64,000 bases of DNA from the NCBI GenBank assembly GCA_947383005.1, contig CANDBT010000004.1:62001-126000 (forward strand), written 5' to 3'. Under the pieces are notes generated by a model. It saw nothing but the letters and a program-made list of their open reading frames with translations, was not told where the DNA came from and did not search any database. The stretch comes from an uncultured bacterium. Its GTDB lineage: Bacteria > Bacillota > Clostridia > Lachnospirales > Lachnospiraceae. Shown here piece by piece: positions 37,638-46,698 of this stretch; position 1 is the stretch's first letter, and every line of letters begins with the position of its first letter. The position numbers were made by a program, and so were the translations under genes.

Positions 37638-38567
37638 ATGGAGAGATTAGAGAGAATGCCTGTACCGGTCCTCCCTACATTTGTGGGAGCGTTGACCCTT
37701 GGAAATGTGTATTCCGGCATGGGATATCCGTGGATCAGGCACCTGACTATGTGGACGGCTACCGTAATTCTTTTATTATATGTGGTAAAGCTCGTCAAAT
37801 ACCCAAAGGTCTGCAAAAAAGAATATGAGGCAGTCGTTCCCTGTAGTTTGTATGCAGGATTTACCATGGTGCTTATGCTTCTGGGAAGCTATTATTTTGA
37901 CTATGTGCCGGCATTGGGGAAAGGAATGCTGATCGTTGCGGTTTTTATCCATGCCGCGCATATTTTGGTATTTACCTACAGAAATGTGATAGCAAAGAGG
38001 GATATTCACACATTCGTGCCCAGTTGGTTCGTGACTTATAACGGAATTATGGTGAGCAGTGTGGTAGGAGGCGCTATGGGAATCCGTCCGCTTCTTATGT
38101 GTGTGTTGTATTATGGGATTGCGGTTTATTTTGTGATCTTGCCATTTATGCTCAGAAGGCTTGTTACTGTGGAGGTAAAGCCGCCGGTGTATCATACGAT
38201 GGCGGTTCTTCTGGCACCCTGCAGCCTGTGTCTGGTGAGCTATCTGAACCTGTCCGGGGCGCCAAACCCGATATTGGTATATATCCTGTATGCGTGTGTA
38301 TTGGCTTCCCTGGTATTTGTGGTGATTAAGCTGCCGAAATTCTTTGCTTTTTCCTTTACGCCCGGTTTTGCGGGAATGACATTCCCGATGTGTATCGGAA
38401 TCGTCGCTACCAATAAGATGAGTGGTTATCTTGCGGGGACGGGGAAGGAAGCATTGGGGGCGGCGGTATCCCAGCTGGGGGGCATTCAGGTTTACTTAAC
38501 GACCATGATTGTGGGGTTTGTGCTTCTGAATTTCCTGATGATGGCGCTTAAAGTGGAAAGAAAGTGA
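37638..38567 (+). CDS. TDT/SLAC1-TehA family anion channel or exporter
   Basis: 309-residue integral membrane protein with about ten helices, of the tellurite-resistance/dicarboxylate transporter (TehA/SLAC1) family. Plant SLAC1 relatives conduct nitrate and chloride, so within a nitrate-reduction block a nitrate or nitrite channel is a reasonable guess (inference). GAGGAGTG precedes the ATG at 37638; the in-frame ATG at 37623 overlaps this site. Substrate not provable from sequence. Confidence 0.75.
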   Translation: MERLERMPVPVLPTFVGALTLGNVYSGMGYPWIRHLTMWTATVILLLYVVKLVKYPKVCKKEYEAVVPCSLYAGFTMVLMLLGSYYFDYVPALGKGMLIVAVFIHAAHILVFTYRNVIAKRDIHTFVPSWFVTYNGIMVSSVVGGAMGIRPLLMCVLYYGIAVYFVILPFMLRRLVTVEVKPPVYHTMAVLLAPCSLCLVSYLNLSGAPNPILVYILYACVLASLVFVVIKLPKFFAFSFTPGFAGMTFPMCIGIVATNKMSGYLAGTGKEALGAAVSQLGGIQVYLTTMIVGFVLLNFLMMALKVERK

Positions 38568-38853
38568 CAGAGAAAATAACAGAATATTGGTTCTTTGAGC
38601 GAAAGTATCTAAGTCATATCCAATGGATAAGGATAGGATATTGAGCCGGGATAATCCTGTATTTTTATCCCCAGGGTTTATGTGGAAACGCATGGGCCTT
38701 CCTTATTCCCGCAGGCAGTGGGGCAGACGGGCATATTTGCATGCCCGCCTGACGGCTGCCGCGGGAGCCGGATTCTTCGTTGCTTGCGGCAGGGGATTCG
38801 GATGAAAAAAAGAACACGAAGCAGCCGTATTGTTTCTGAAGGGTTACTCCAAA
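38568..38853. other. Gene-free spacer with small hairpins
   Basis: 286 bp between the TDT gene and the terminator at 38854, with no convincing gene. Contains GGGCATATTTGCATGCCC and other GC-rich palindromes. I see no recognisable riboswitch, including no obvious Moco element. Confidence 0.4.
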
Positions 38854-38890
38854 AGCAGTAGGGGGACTTTGTGTCTCCCTGCTCTTTTTT
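38854..38890 (+). terminator. Terminator upstream of the structured element
   Basis: AGCAGTAGGGGGA pairs with TCTCCCTGCT, followed by CTTTTTT (38883-38890). Would end the nitrate reductase-TDT transcript before mobA. Confidence 0.75.
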
Positions 38891-38980
38891 ATGCGCACGG
38901 GCGCCCAAAGGAAGATGTCAGCCAAAGCTGACGGGCGCCCGGCGCGGCGAGTAGGAAAGATGACTCTTCCCTACTCGATT
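38891..38980 (+). repeat. Structured ~90-bp intergenic element, copy III (diverged)
   Basis: Same architecture as copies I and II but a different stem sequence: outer GGGCGCC/GGCGCCC, inner GTCAGC-CAAA-GCTGAC, then AGTAGGAAAG/CTCTTCCCTACT. The changes keep base pairing. Ends 43 bp before mobA. Confidence 0.75.
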
Positions 38981-39022
38981 GTAAACGGGCCCATTTTATA
39001 TACGTTTTATCAGGAGGATTTC

Positions 39023-39619
39023 ATGCAGGCGGAAGGGTTGGTTCTTGCAGGTGGCAGGAGTACAAGAATGGGAGGCATGCACAAGGGGATTCTTACTTAT
39101 AGAAAGGAGACATTCACGCAAAGAATCATAAAAGAACTGCAAAAGGAAACGGTCCGGGTAAGAATATCTTACGGGAGCGAGATAAGAAAGGACAGCAGTG
39201 TTTGTCCGGTTGTCACGGACCTTTACCCGGGCTGCGGACCGATTGGCGGCATTCATGCAGGGCTTAAAGCCTGTGAATGCGGGTGGCTGGCGGTGGCTGC
39301 CTGTGACATGCCGTTTCTGAAAGCAGAGTTATTTTGCTGTCTGAAGCAAAAAATCTCCGATGCAGAAGAAAAGGGGGGTCTTTATGACGGCGTGGTGCCG
39401 GTTTTGGACGGCAGGCTTCACCCCTTGGCAGCCATTTACCGGACGGGTACGGCAAAGCTGTTTGAGGAGCAGATCAGGGCAGGGAATTACCGCATCCGAG
39501 ATGCGCTTAAACGGCTGAATATTTTCTATGCAGATCTGTCGGGGCAGAAAATATTTGAAGAAATGCTTCAAAATATCAATACAACAGAGGAATATGAAAG
39601 GTTGGTAAGGGATGGGTGA
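39023..39619 (+). CDS. mobA: Molybdenum cofactor guanylyltransferase
   Basis: 198-residue MobA that adds GMP to molybdopterin to make MGD, required by the nitrate reductase upstream. GTP-binding motif LAGGRSTRMGGMHKG at about 6-20 and GGIHAGLKACECGWLAVAACDMP. The ATG at 39023 follows TCAGGAGG; longer in-frame starts read through the structured repeat and are rejected. Overlaps moeA by 8 bp. Confidence 0.92.
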   Translation: MQAEGLVLAGGRSTRMGGMHKGILTYRKETFTQRIIKELQKETVRVRISYGSEIRKDSSVCPVVTDLYPGCGPIGGIHAGLKACECGWLAVAACDMPFLKAELFCCLKQKISDAEEKGGLYDGVVPVLDGRLHPLAAIYRTGTAKLFEEQIRAGNYRIRDALKRLNIFYADLSGQKIFEEMLQNINTTEEYERLVRDG

Positions 39620-40817
39620 GCTGACATTAAAGCAGGCACAAGAGCTGCTTCTTGCGAAGACAGAGACAGTCAGGGATATGGAAGAAATCCCGCTTTGGGA
39701 GGGAGGCGGCAGGACCCTGGCGGAAGATATTTTCGCCGGGCAGGATCAGCCGCCGTTTGCGCGTTCGCCTTTGGACGGATATGCGGTAAGAAGCGGGGAT
39801 ATAGCGGGAGCGTCGAAGGAACGCCCGGCCAGGCTTTCAGTGATTGATGAGGTGGATGCCGGCCGGGTAAGCGGCATGCGGGTGGAGAAAGGAACGGCCA
39901 TAAGGATTATGACAGGCGCTCCTGTCCCGGAAGGGGCGGATTGTATCGTCAGGCAGGAGGATACAGATTATGGCGAGGAGAAAGTGGAGGTTTACCGGGA
40001 AGTCGGAGCCTACGAAAATTATTGTTTTGCCGGAGAGGATTACCGGGCAGGGACACAAGTATTGGAAAAGGGGACAAAGCTCGGGGCAATAGAACTGGGG
40101 ACACTGGCAAGCCTTGGCCGGGAAAAGGTGCGGGTTTTCCGCAGGGTACGGGCAGCGGTGCTTACGACGGGAGATGAACTTGTCCTTCCGGGTGAGGAAC
40201 GGAAACCAGGAAAAATCTATGATGCTAATCTGTATACAATGGCGACCAGGCTGACTGCTCTTGGGGCAGAGGTAATCCGGAAAGGGCGGACAGGAGACAA
40301 GCCAGAGGAAGCTGCGGCGTGGATTAGAGAAGCCGGAGAAAAGGCAGATATCATTGTCACAACCGGCGGGGTATCGGTCGGAAAAAAGGACATTATGCAT
40401 GAGGTATTAAAACTCCTGGATTGCGAACGGATTTTCTGGAAAATTGCCATCAAGCCGGGTATGCCGACCTTGTGTGCACAATATGGAGGGAAACTACTGA
40501 TCTGCCTGTCAGGGAATCCTTTTGGCGCGGCTGTCAATCTTGAACTTTTGGTAAGGCCCGTCCTGGCAAAGATGGCGGGGAGAAAGGCGCCGGAGCTTTT
40601 AAGGCTGCGCGCCGTGTCAGAGAGTGAGTTCCCAAAACGGAGCGGCGTGACCCGGTATGTCCGTGCGTTTTACGAGGAGGGGAAGGTAAGGATTCCGGAA
40701 GGCTCAAACGCCTCGGGAATTTTAAGCTCCATGTGCGGCTGCAACTGCCTGATTGAGATTCCGGCAGGGACGGCGGCATTAAAAAAGGGAGACAGGGTAT
40801 GGATTGTTTTATTATAG
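39612..40817 (+). CDS. moeA: Molybdopterin molybdenumtransferase
   Basis: 401-residue MoeA inserting molybdate into adenylated molybdopterin. N-terminal region QPPFARSPLDGYAVRSGDI, then IMTGAPVPEGADCIVRQED, molybdopterin-binding domain VTTGGVSVGKKDIMHEV and CLSGNPFGAAVNLE; full length. Overlaps mobA by 8 bp and is followed by mobB after 22 bp. Confidence 0.95.
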   Translation: MGELTLKQAQELLLAKTETVRDMEEIPLWEGGGRTLAEDIFAGQDQPPFARSPLDGYAVRSGDIAGASKERPARLSVIDEVDAGRVSGMRVEKGTAIRIMTGAPVPEGADCIVRQEDTDYGEEKVEVYREVGAYENYCFAGEDYRAGTQVLEKGTKLGAIELGTLASLGREKVRVFRRVRAAVLTTGDELVLPGEERKPGKIYDANLYTMATRLTALGAEVIRKGRTGDKPEEAAAWIREAGEKADIIVTTGGVSVGKKDIMHEVLKLLDCERIFWKIAIKPGMPTLCAQYGGKLLICLSGNPFGAAVNLELLVRPVLAKMAGRKAPELLRLRAVSESEFPKRSGVTRYVRAFYEEGKVRIPEGSNASGILSSMCGCNCLIEIPAGTAALKKGDRVWIVLL

Positions 40818-40839
40818 AAGGCAGACAGGAGGAAAACTC

Positions 40840-41373
40840 GTGCAAAAAGCAGGGCAGAAAATTGTAGCGGTCTGCGGCGTGAAAAATTCCGGGAAAACGA
40901 CTTTGCTTGCAGGGCTGGTAGAAGAACTTGTGGCGCGGGGGAAGAAGGTTGCCGTGATCAAACATGACGGTCACGATTTTTCCTGCGATATCCCGGGGAC
41001 GGACAGTGACCGGCTAAAGAAGGCCGGAGCATATGGGACAGCGGTTTTTTCCGATTCCCGGATCTTTGTACACAAGACAGGGACCGGGGAGCGGGAACAA
41101 TCACTAATCGGGATATTTCCGGAGGCAGATGTTATTTTCATTGAGGGGATGAAGGAGAAAAGCTTTCCGAAGATAGAGGTGATCCGGGAAGGGATTTCCG
41201 TTCAGCCTGTCTCCAATCCGGAAGGGAGATTTTTGATTGTGACAGACAGGAATCCGGAAGACTATCAGGAGGATACAGCCGGATTTGAAGAGACCGGCCG
41301 GATCGCGGACAGGATATTGCAGCAAAAGGATGTTTGGGAAACACGCCCGGGAGGGAAGAGGAATGAAGGATAG
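40840..41373 (+). CDS. mobB: Molybdopterin-guanine dinucleotide biosynthesis protein B
   Basis: 177-residue P-loop GTPase: GVKNSGKTT at 13-21. It assists MobA in guanylation. The start is GTG at 40840 with AGGAGG upstream; an ATG at 40804 lies inside moeA. Ends overlapping the moaA start by 11 bp. Some MobB are dispensable, so its role is auxiliary. Confidence 0.9.
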   Translation: MQKAGQKIVAVCGVKNSGKTTLLAGLVEELVARGKKVAVIKHDGHDFSCDIPGTDSDRLKKAGAYGTAVFSDSRIFVHKTGTGEREQSLIGIFPEADVIFIEGMKEKSFPKIEVIREGISVQPVSNPEGRFLIVTDRNPEDYQEDTAGFEETGRIADRILQQKDVWETRPGGKRNEG

Positions 41374-42352
41374 CTTTGGGAGGGAAATCAGCTATATGCG
41401 CATTTCCATTACAGACCGGTGCAATTTGAGATGCCATTACTGCATGCCCCAAAAGGGGATTGAGCTGGCGCCGGCGGAGGAAATTTTGGCTTTTGAGGAG
41501 ATTGTCCTGGTCTGTCAGGCCGCCGCAGAGTTAGGAGTCCGGAATTTTAAGATTACCGGGGGCGAGCCGCTGGTTCGTCCTGGCTGTCCGGAACTGGTGG
41601 GGATGATTAAAAAAATTCCCGGTGTCCGGCAAGTTACCCTTACCACAAATGGTTTCTTTCTTGAACGATATCTGGACAAGCTTTTGGAAAACGGCCTTGA
41701 CGCGGTAAATATCAGCCTGGATACGTTAAACGAGAAGCTATATCGGCAGATTACCGGCTTTGCTGTGCTTCCTGTAGTAAAAGCCGGTATCGGTTACGCG
41801 CTGAAAAAGGGATTGAAGGTAAAGATAAACAGTGTGCTCCAAAGAGGAATCCATGACCGGGAATGGATGTCTCTCGCAGAGCTTGCAAAAGACGTGCCGG
41901 CAGATGTCCGTTTCATTGAGATGATGCCCATAGGTCTCGGAAAAAAATATCAAGGAGTTTCCGGGGAGGAAGTGCTTCTGAATTTGAAGGAAAAATACCC
42001 TGGGATAAAGCCAGATGAGACGTTTCATGGGAACGGGCCGGCAGTGTATTACCGGATTCCCGGGTTTTCAGGAAGTATCGGCTTTATCAGTGCGGTGCAT
42101 GGGCAGTTCTGCGGAAGCTGCAACCGTATCCGCCTGACGGCAAAGGGAGAATTAAAGCCTTGTCTCTGTTATGGGAGTTCTGTGGATATCAAGGAGATCG
42201 TTCGTAACCCGGTATATGCGAATGGCGAGGAAAAGAGAGAAGAACTGAAAAGCGCCGTCAGGGAGGCAATCAGCCGGAAGCCGGAAAGACACTGTTTTGC
42301 AACAGAGGAACAAATTACGGAAGGAAGGCAGATGGTACAGATCGGAGGATGA
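41363..42352 (+). CDS. moaA: GTP 3',8-cyclase
   Basis: 329-residue radical SAM enzyme, first step of molybdopterin synthesis from GTP. N-terminal SAM cluster Cys20, Cys24 and Cys27 (CNLRCHYC); C-terminal second cluster in FCGSCNRIRLTAKGELKPC. The ATG at 41363 has GGAGGGAAGAGG upstream and overlaps mobB. Ends at an ATGA junction with the MOSC-MogA gene. Confidence 0.96.
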   Translation: MKDSFGREISYMRISITDRCNLRCHYCMPQKGIELAPAEEILAFEEIVLVCQAAAELGVRNFKITGGEPLVRPGCPELVGMIKKIPGVRQVTLTTNGFFLERYLDKLLENGLDAVNISLDTLNEKLYRQITGFAVLPVVKAGIGYALKKGLKVKINSVLQRGIHDREWMSLAELAKDVPADVRFIEMMPIGLGKKYQGVSGEEVLLNLKEKYPGIKPDETFHGNGPAVYYRIPGFSGSIGFISAVHGQFCGSCNRIRLTAKGELKPCLCYGSSVDIKEIVRNPVYANGEEKREELKSAVREAISRKPERHCFATEEQITEGRQMVQIGG

Positions 42353-42357
42353 AGGAA

Positions 42358-43341
42358 ATGGAAGTGAAAATGGATAGGGTCAGGGAAAAGAATGAGGAAA
42401 CGAAGACGGGAAAAATCATGGCAATCTGTGTAAGCCAAAAAAAGGGCACCCGGAAAACAGAGGTTCCCTATGCAATACTTCTGGAGAACCAGGGAATCGA
42501 GGGAGACGCCCACGCAGGAACCTGGCACCGTCAGATAAGCCTTCTTGCACAGGAAAAAATCGAAGAATTCAAGACAAGAGGGGCAGAGGTGGATTTCGGG
42601 ATATTTGGGGAAAATCTGGTCGTGGAAGGTTTTGACCTCAGGAAAATTCCGGTGGGAACCCGGTTCGCAATCGGGGAGGCAATCTTAGAGCTTACCCAGA
42701 TCGGAAAGGAATGCCACAGCCACTGTGCCATATATAAGGCGGTGGGAGACTGTATCATGCCCCGGGAAGGTGTATTTGCCAAGGTAGTAAAAGGCGGGGT
42801 AATCCGTCCCGGGGATGAGATACGAAGGCTTGCTTTTGATGCCAGGAAGCCGTTTACCGCTGCAGTAATCACACTCAGCGATAAGGGCTTTAAAGGAGAA
42901 CGGGAGGATAAGAGCGGCCCGGCAGCCTGTTCCATTCTTACAGAGGCAGGATATGAGATTATCGAGAGCCTCCTGCTCCCGGACGGGGAGGAAAAACTCA
43001 AAAAGGAACTGATGCGTTTATCGGATCAACGTCAGGTAAATGTCATTTTTACCACGGGCGGCACAGGTTTTTCCGAGCGTGACGTAACGCCGGAGGCCAC
43101 AAAAGCTGTCTGCGACAGGATGGCCATGGGAATCGCAGAGGCAATCCGGGTATATTCTCTGTCAATTACAGACAGAGCCATGTTGAGCCGGGCAGTATCG
43201 GGAATACGAAAAAAGACGCTGATTGTAAATCTTCCGGGAAGTCCCAAGGCGGTCAGGGAGAGTCTGGAATATATCCTGCCATCATTAGGGCATGGCCTTG
43301 GAATCCTGAGAGGTACGGAAGGAGAGTGTGGAGGGAAATAA
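42358..43341 (+). CDS. MOSC-MogA fusion, molybdenum cofactor protein
   Basis: 327 residues: MOSC sulfur/cofactor domain (about 1-150; GDAHAGTWHRQISLLAQE, FGENLVVEG, LELTQIGKECHSHC) followed by a MogA/MoaB molybdopterin adenylyltransferase domain (about 160-327; TTGGTGFSERDVTPEAT). The second ATG at 42358 is better spaced (9 nt) from GGAGG than the first at 42349. The fusion supplies the adenylylation step between MoaD/E chemistry and MoeA. It is present in several clostridia. No moaE or moaD gene is seen in this window. Confidence 0.88.
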   Translation: MEVKMDRVREKNEETKTGKIMAICVSQKKGTRKTEVPYAILLENQGIEGDAHAGTWHRQISLLAQEKIEEFKTRGAEVDFGIFGENLVVEGFDLRKIPVGTRFAIGEAILELTQIGKECHSHCAIYKAVGDCIMPREGVFAKVVKGGVIRPGDEIRRLAFDARKPFTAAVITLSDKGFKGEREDKSGPAACSILTEAGYEIIESLLLPDGEEKLKKELMRLSDQRQVNVIFTTGGTGFSERDVTPEATKAVCDRMAMGIAEAIRVYSLSITDRAMLSRAVSGIRKKTLIVNLPGSPKAVRESLEYILPSLGHGLGILRGTEGECGGK

Positions 43342-43360
43342 AGAAGGGGCGTAAAATAAA

Positions 43361-44362
43361 ATGAAAAAAAGGATATTGGTCATGTTGTCCGTAATGGGAA
43401 TGGCGCTTGTCTCTGCCGGCTGCACGGGAAATAGAGGAAGCAGGGAAACGGAAGCAGCGGAAGGGGCAGCGGCTGAAGGCAACCTGGAAAGGGCGGAGAC
43501 AGGCGGAAGCAATCCGGAGGGGGAAGCTGCAACAGGGAACAATCGGGAAGGAGTCAAAACAGACGGGAATCATCCGGATAAGGAAAAGGAAGCTGACAAC
43601 AACGGGGAAGAAACAGAGATTCAGGTTTTTATTGCGGCAAGCCTTAATACGGTCATGACAGAACTGGGGAAGATGTATCAGGAAGAGCACCCGGAGGTAA
43701 AGATTACCTATAATGCGGACAGCTCCGGTACGCTTCTCATCCAGATTGAGGAGGGATATGAATGTGATATTTTCTTTTCAGCGGCGCAAAAGCAAATGGA
43801 TCAGCTGGAAGCAGACGGCCTTATGAAAGGGGGCACCCGGGCCAACGTAGTCAATAACCAGTTGGTTGTGGTAACGCGAAAGGACAGCGGCACAAAGGTA
43901 AAGGGACTTGATTCTTTCAAAGATGCAGAGAGTATTGCGCTGGCAGGAGGAAGTGTCCCGGTGGGGAAGTATACGAGACAGGCGTTAGTGCGGTGCGGTA
44001 TTTTAGAGGAATCCGAAGACGTGTCGGCAATTACGACGCGGCAGGTATCCGATGCACTCGGCGGCGTGGAAATCAGCGAGCAGGATAATGTAAGCAAGGT
44101 ATTGTCCGCGGTTGTGGAGGGTTCCTGCGAAGTCGGAACCACTTATTATTCGGATATTTATGGCTATGAGGATGAGCTTGATATTTTGGAAACCGTAAGC
44201 TATGAGCTGACAGGAAATGTGATTTATCCGATTGCCCGGGTGGCCAACGAGGAGGCTGACGAAGCCCAGGACAAGGCGGCGGATGAATTCCTGGATTTTA
44301 TTCTGTCCGATCAGGCAAAAACAGTGTTTGAGAGCTATTATTTTAATACGGATGTGGAGTAA
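43361..44362 (+). CDS. modA: Molybdate ABC transporter substrate-binding lipoprotein
   Basis: 333-residue ModA-type SBP with lipobox (Cys21) and a long, Gly/Asn/Glu-rich, low-complexity linker (about 22-83) before the core IQVFIAASLNTVMTELGKMY. Molybdate-family binding motifs include YNADSSGTLLIQIEEG and VGKYTRQAL. Starts 19 bp after the MOSC-MogA stop, followed by modB after 6 bp. The linker is longer than in most ModA. Confidence 0.92.
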   Translation: MKKRILVMLSVMGMALVSAGCTGNRGSRETEAAEGAAAEGNLERAETGGSNPEGEAATGNNREGVKTDGNHPDKEKEADNNGEETEIQVFIAASLNTVMTELGKMYQEEHPEVKITYNADSSGTLLIQIEEGYECDIFFSAAQKQMDQLEADGLMKGGTRANVVNNQLVVVTRKDSGTKVKGLDSFKDAESIALAGGSVPVGKYTRQALVRCGILEESEDVSAITTRQVSDALGGVEISEQDNVSKVLSAVVEGSCEVGTTYYSDIYGYEDELDILETVSYELTGNVIYPIARVANEEADEAQDKAADEFLDFILSDQAKTVFESYYFNTDVE

Positions 44363-44368
44363 ACTATC

Positions 44369-45067
44369 ATGGCTGTTTTGAAAAATTTGGATTGGAGCCC
44401 CTTATATATTTCTTTAAAAACAGGGATTGCTGCGACAATAATCTGTTTTTTTGCCGGCATATTTACAGCAGAGAAAGTGATGAAATTGCCGCCGGCAAAG
44501 AAAGCGCTTGCAGACGGGATTCTGACGATGCCGCTGGTGCTTCCGCCGACGGCGGCAGGATTTTTCCTGCTGCTGTTATTTAGCAGAAGAAGGCCCCTGG
44601 GAATATTTCTGTTCCAGAATTTTAATATCAAGGTGGTGCAGACCTGGCTTGGATGCGTCATTGCGGCGAGTGTCATTGCCTTTCCCCTGATGTACAGAAA
44701 TGCCCGCGCGGCATTTGAGCAGGTAGATGGAAACCTGATCTATGCGGGAAGAACCCTGGGCATGTCGGAATTTCGGATTTTCCGAAAGGTTGTGCTTCCG
44801 GAAGCGGGGCCGGGCATTGTTTCCGGGACTATCCTGACCTTTGCACGGGCACTGGGGGAATACGGCGCGACCTCCATGCTGGCAGGAAATATTCCGGGAA
44901 AGACGGGAACCATATCCCAGAAAATCGCCATGGTGATTCAGGACGGAGATTACCAGACAGCAGGCGTGTGGGTGGCAATTGTCCTTTTTATTGCTTTTAT
45001 GGCTGTTTTTTTTATGAATCTGGCCGCAGGGAAAAGAAGGAAAAATATCAGGAAATGGCGGGAGTAA
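44369..45067 (+). CDS. modB: Molybdate ABC transporter permease
   Basis: 232-residue ModB with about five membrane helices and the EAA loop near DGNLIYAGRTLGMSEFRIFRKVVLPEAGPGI; GEYGATSMLAGNIPGKTGTIS is typical of ModB. Six bp after modA, three bp before modC. Confidence 0.95.
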   Translation: MAVLKNLDWSPLYISLKTGIAATIICFFAGIFTAEKVMKLPPAKKALADGILTMPLVLPPTAAGFFLLLLFSRRRPLGIFLFQNFNIKVVQTWLGCVIAASVIAFPLMYRNARAAFEQVDGNLIYAGRTLGMSEFRIFRKVVLPEAGPGIVSGTILTFARALGEYGATSMLAGNIPGKTGTISQKIAMVIQDGDYQTAGVWVAIVLFIAFMAVFFMNLAAGKRRKNIRKWRE

Positions 45068-45070
45068 AGG

Positions 45071-46135
45071 ATGGCAGTATATATAGAAATAAAAAGGAAA
45101 TGGGAAGGATTTTCTATAGAACTGCAGGTGAAAAGCAGCGCAAAACGCATCGGGATCCTGGGGGCTTCCGGCTGCGGGAAGAGCATGACCTTGAAGATAA
45201 TTGCCGGGATCGAGACTCCTGGGGAAGGAAGAATCCAACTGGGTCCGCGTATACTTTTTGATTCAGAAAGCAGGATTAATATAAAGCCCCAAAAGAGAAA
45301 TGTCGGCTATCTTTTCCAGAATTATGCACTCTTTCCCGCCATGACCGTGGAAGAGAATATCGCTGCAGGCATAAAGGGAAACAAGGCGGAAAGGAAAAGG
45401 CGGGTTCGGGAAATGACAGAACGATTCCGCCTTGCCGGGCTGGAAAAACGGCTTCCCGGGGAGCTTTCCGGAGGGCAGCAGCAGAGGACTGCGCTTGCAA
45501 GGATTATGGCCTATGAGCCGGAGATGATTCTTCTGGACGAGCCTTACACGGCTCTTGACGGGTTCCTCCGCGACAGGCTGGAGCAGGAGCTTCTTACGAT
45601 GCTGGACGATTATCAGGGAACTGCTATTTTGGTTTCCCATAACCGGGATGAAATCTACCGCTTCAGTGAAGATTTGCTTATTATGGAAGACGGAAAAGCC
45701 GCTGTTTTTGGAAAAAGCAAAGATATCTTTGAAAATCCCCGGAAAATTGCCGCAGCCAGGCTGACTGGCTGTAAGAATATCTCAAGGGTGGAAATTCTGA
45801 ACCCGCATTCAATGCGGGCATTGGATTTTGGCATTACGCTGCATACGGTAAGGGAAATTCCCGGGGATACGTCGGCCGTCGGTTTCCGGGCCCATGAATT
45901 TGTCCCGATATGGGGGAAGCGGCAGAAGAATTGTATCCGGGTGCAAGTGGAAAGCAGGGCAGAGCTTCCTTTTGAGTGGAAGTATTATCTTAAACCAGAA
46001 ACAGAAGAAGGGCGCAGGGGAGGGGAATCCCTTTGCTGGTTCATACAAAAAGATAAGTGGCAAGAGCTTTCCGAAAGAGGGCTGCCGGATTATCTGCAGT
46101 TTTCTGAGGGGAAGCTGTTGTTTTTAAAAGAATAG
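45071..46135 (+). CDS. modC: Molybdate ABC transporter ATP-binding protein
   Basis: 354-residue ModC. Walker A GASGCGKSM (31-39), with Met at the position after the phosphate-binding Ser (usual Thr); signature LSGGQQQRTALAR; Walker B MILLDEPYTALD. The C-terminal region (about 230-354) is the regulatory TOBE-like domain of ModC. Last gene of the block. Confidence 0.93.
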   Translation: MAVYIEIKRKWEGFSIELQVKSSAKRIGILGASGCGKSMTLKIIAGIETPGEGRIQLGPRILFDSESRINIKPQKRNVGYLFQNYALFPAMTVEENIAAGIKGNKAERKRRVREMTERFRLAGLEKRLPGELSGGQQQRTALARIMAYEPEMILLDEPYTALDGFLRDRLEQELLTMLDDYQGTAILVSHNRDEIYRFSEDLLIMEDGKAAVFGKSKDIFENPRKIAAARLTGCKNISRVEILNPHSMRALDFGITLHTVREIPGDTSAVGFRAHEFVPIWGKRQKNCIRVQVESRAELPFEWKYYLKPETEEGRRGGESLCWFIQKDKWQELSERGLPDYLQFSEGKLLFLKE

Positions 46136-46383
46136 GCATATGGTGTTGCTACAGGTTTTTGACAAGCTGTCTGTCAATACTTTTTGGACGGTGCCGGTGA
46201 GGTCTTTTTCAATTCGCTAAATCGCCAGGGGGTATCCGCAGATTTTGGATGATTAGGGGAGCATTTGTTTTCGATTAAAGATGCTGTGGTGGCTATAGAT
46301 GGGACGGCATTTCTTCTTTTGTCAGCATATTGACGCCTCCACAAGTTCAAATTTAAATGTTACACATAAATTGTAATCACAAG
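46136..46383. other. Gene-poor spacer at the island edge
   Basis: No convincing gene. A minus-strand start with a good ribosome site (GTGGAGG, then ATG near 46334) opens only about 12 codons before a stop; frame-shifted continuation suggests a decayed reading frame. Confidence 0.35.
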
Positions 46384-46408
46384 AAACATCGGGCAATGCC
46401 CGATGTTT
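46384..46408. terminator. Perfect hairpin AAACATCGGGC / GCCCGATGTTT
   Basis: 11-bp perfect stem around AAT, about 250 bp after modC. Stable but without a long T-run; possible terminator or repeat. Confidence 0.6.
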
Positions 46409-46494
46409 AAAACTGGACGGAAGCGGTTTTATAAGTAGGCTTGAACCTATATGATTATGTTAAGATTCTATTGGGATATCGTATTGGCGTAATT

Positions 46495-46698
46495 CTAGTA
46501 CTACCTTGCGGAAATTTCAGTGAATTCAGCACTCGCTGTTTCCGCCCTCTGCACGCCTGCAAAGCTAGACGTAGGCACCGCTACGTTGCTAATGTTCAGC
46601 AAGGACCGGAACGGAGTGTAGAACGTCGCTTTGCAGACGCACAGATGACGAAAATATCAAGCACTGTATTCACCATTATTTTCGCAATGCAGTACTAG
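46495..46698. repeat. CTAG-bounded long hairpin element 1
   Basis: Starts CTAGTACTACCTTGCGGAAA and ends TTTTCGCAATGCAGTACTAG, giving imperfect inverted ends of about 50 bp, with a further inverted TGCAAAGC/GCTTTGCA inside. CTAG occurs at both ends. No coding potential. MITE-like; a CTAG target would fit IS5-type elements (inference). Confidence 0.7.

Noticed and set aside
38568-39022. Molybdenum-cofactor riboswitch upstream of mobA
   Set aside because: Several hairpins exist, but I cannot match the conserved core of the Moco element; the region is explained by a terminator and the structured repeat.
46441-46698. 85-codon frame over CTAG element 1
   Set aside because: Lies inside a long inverted repeat with no protein-like composition.
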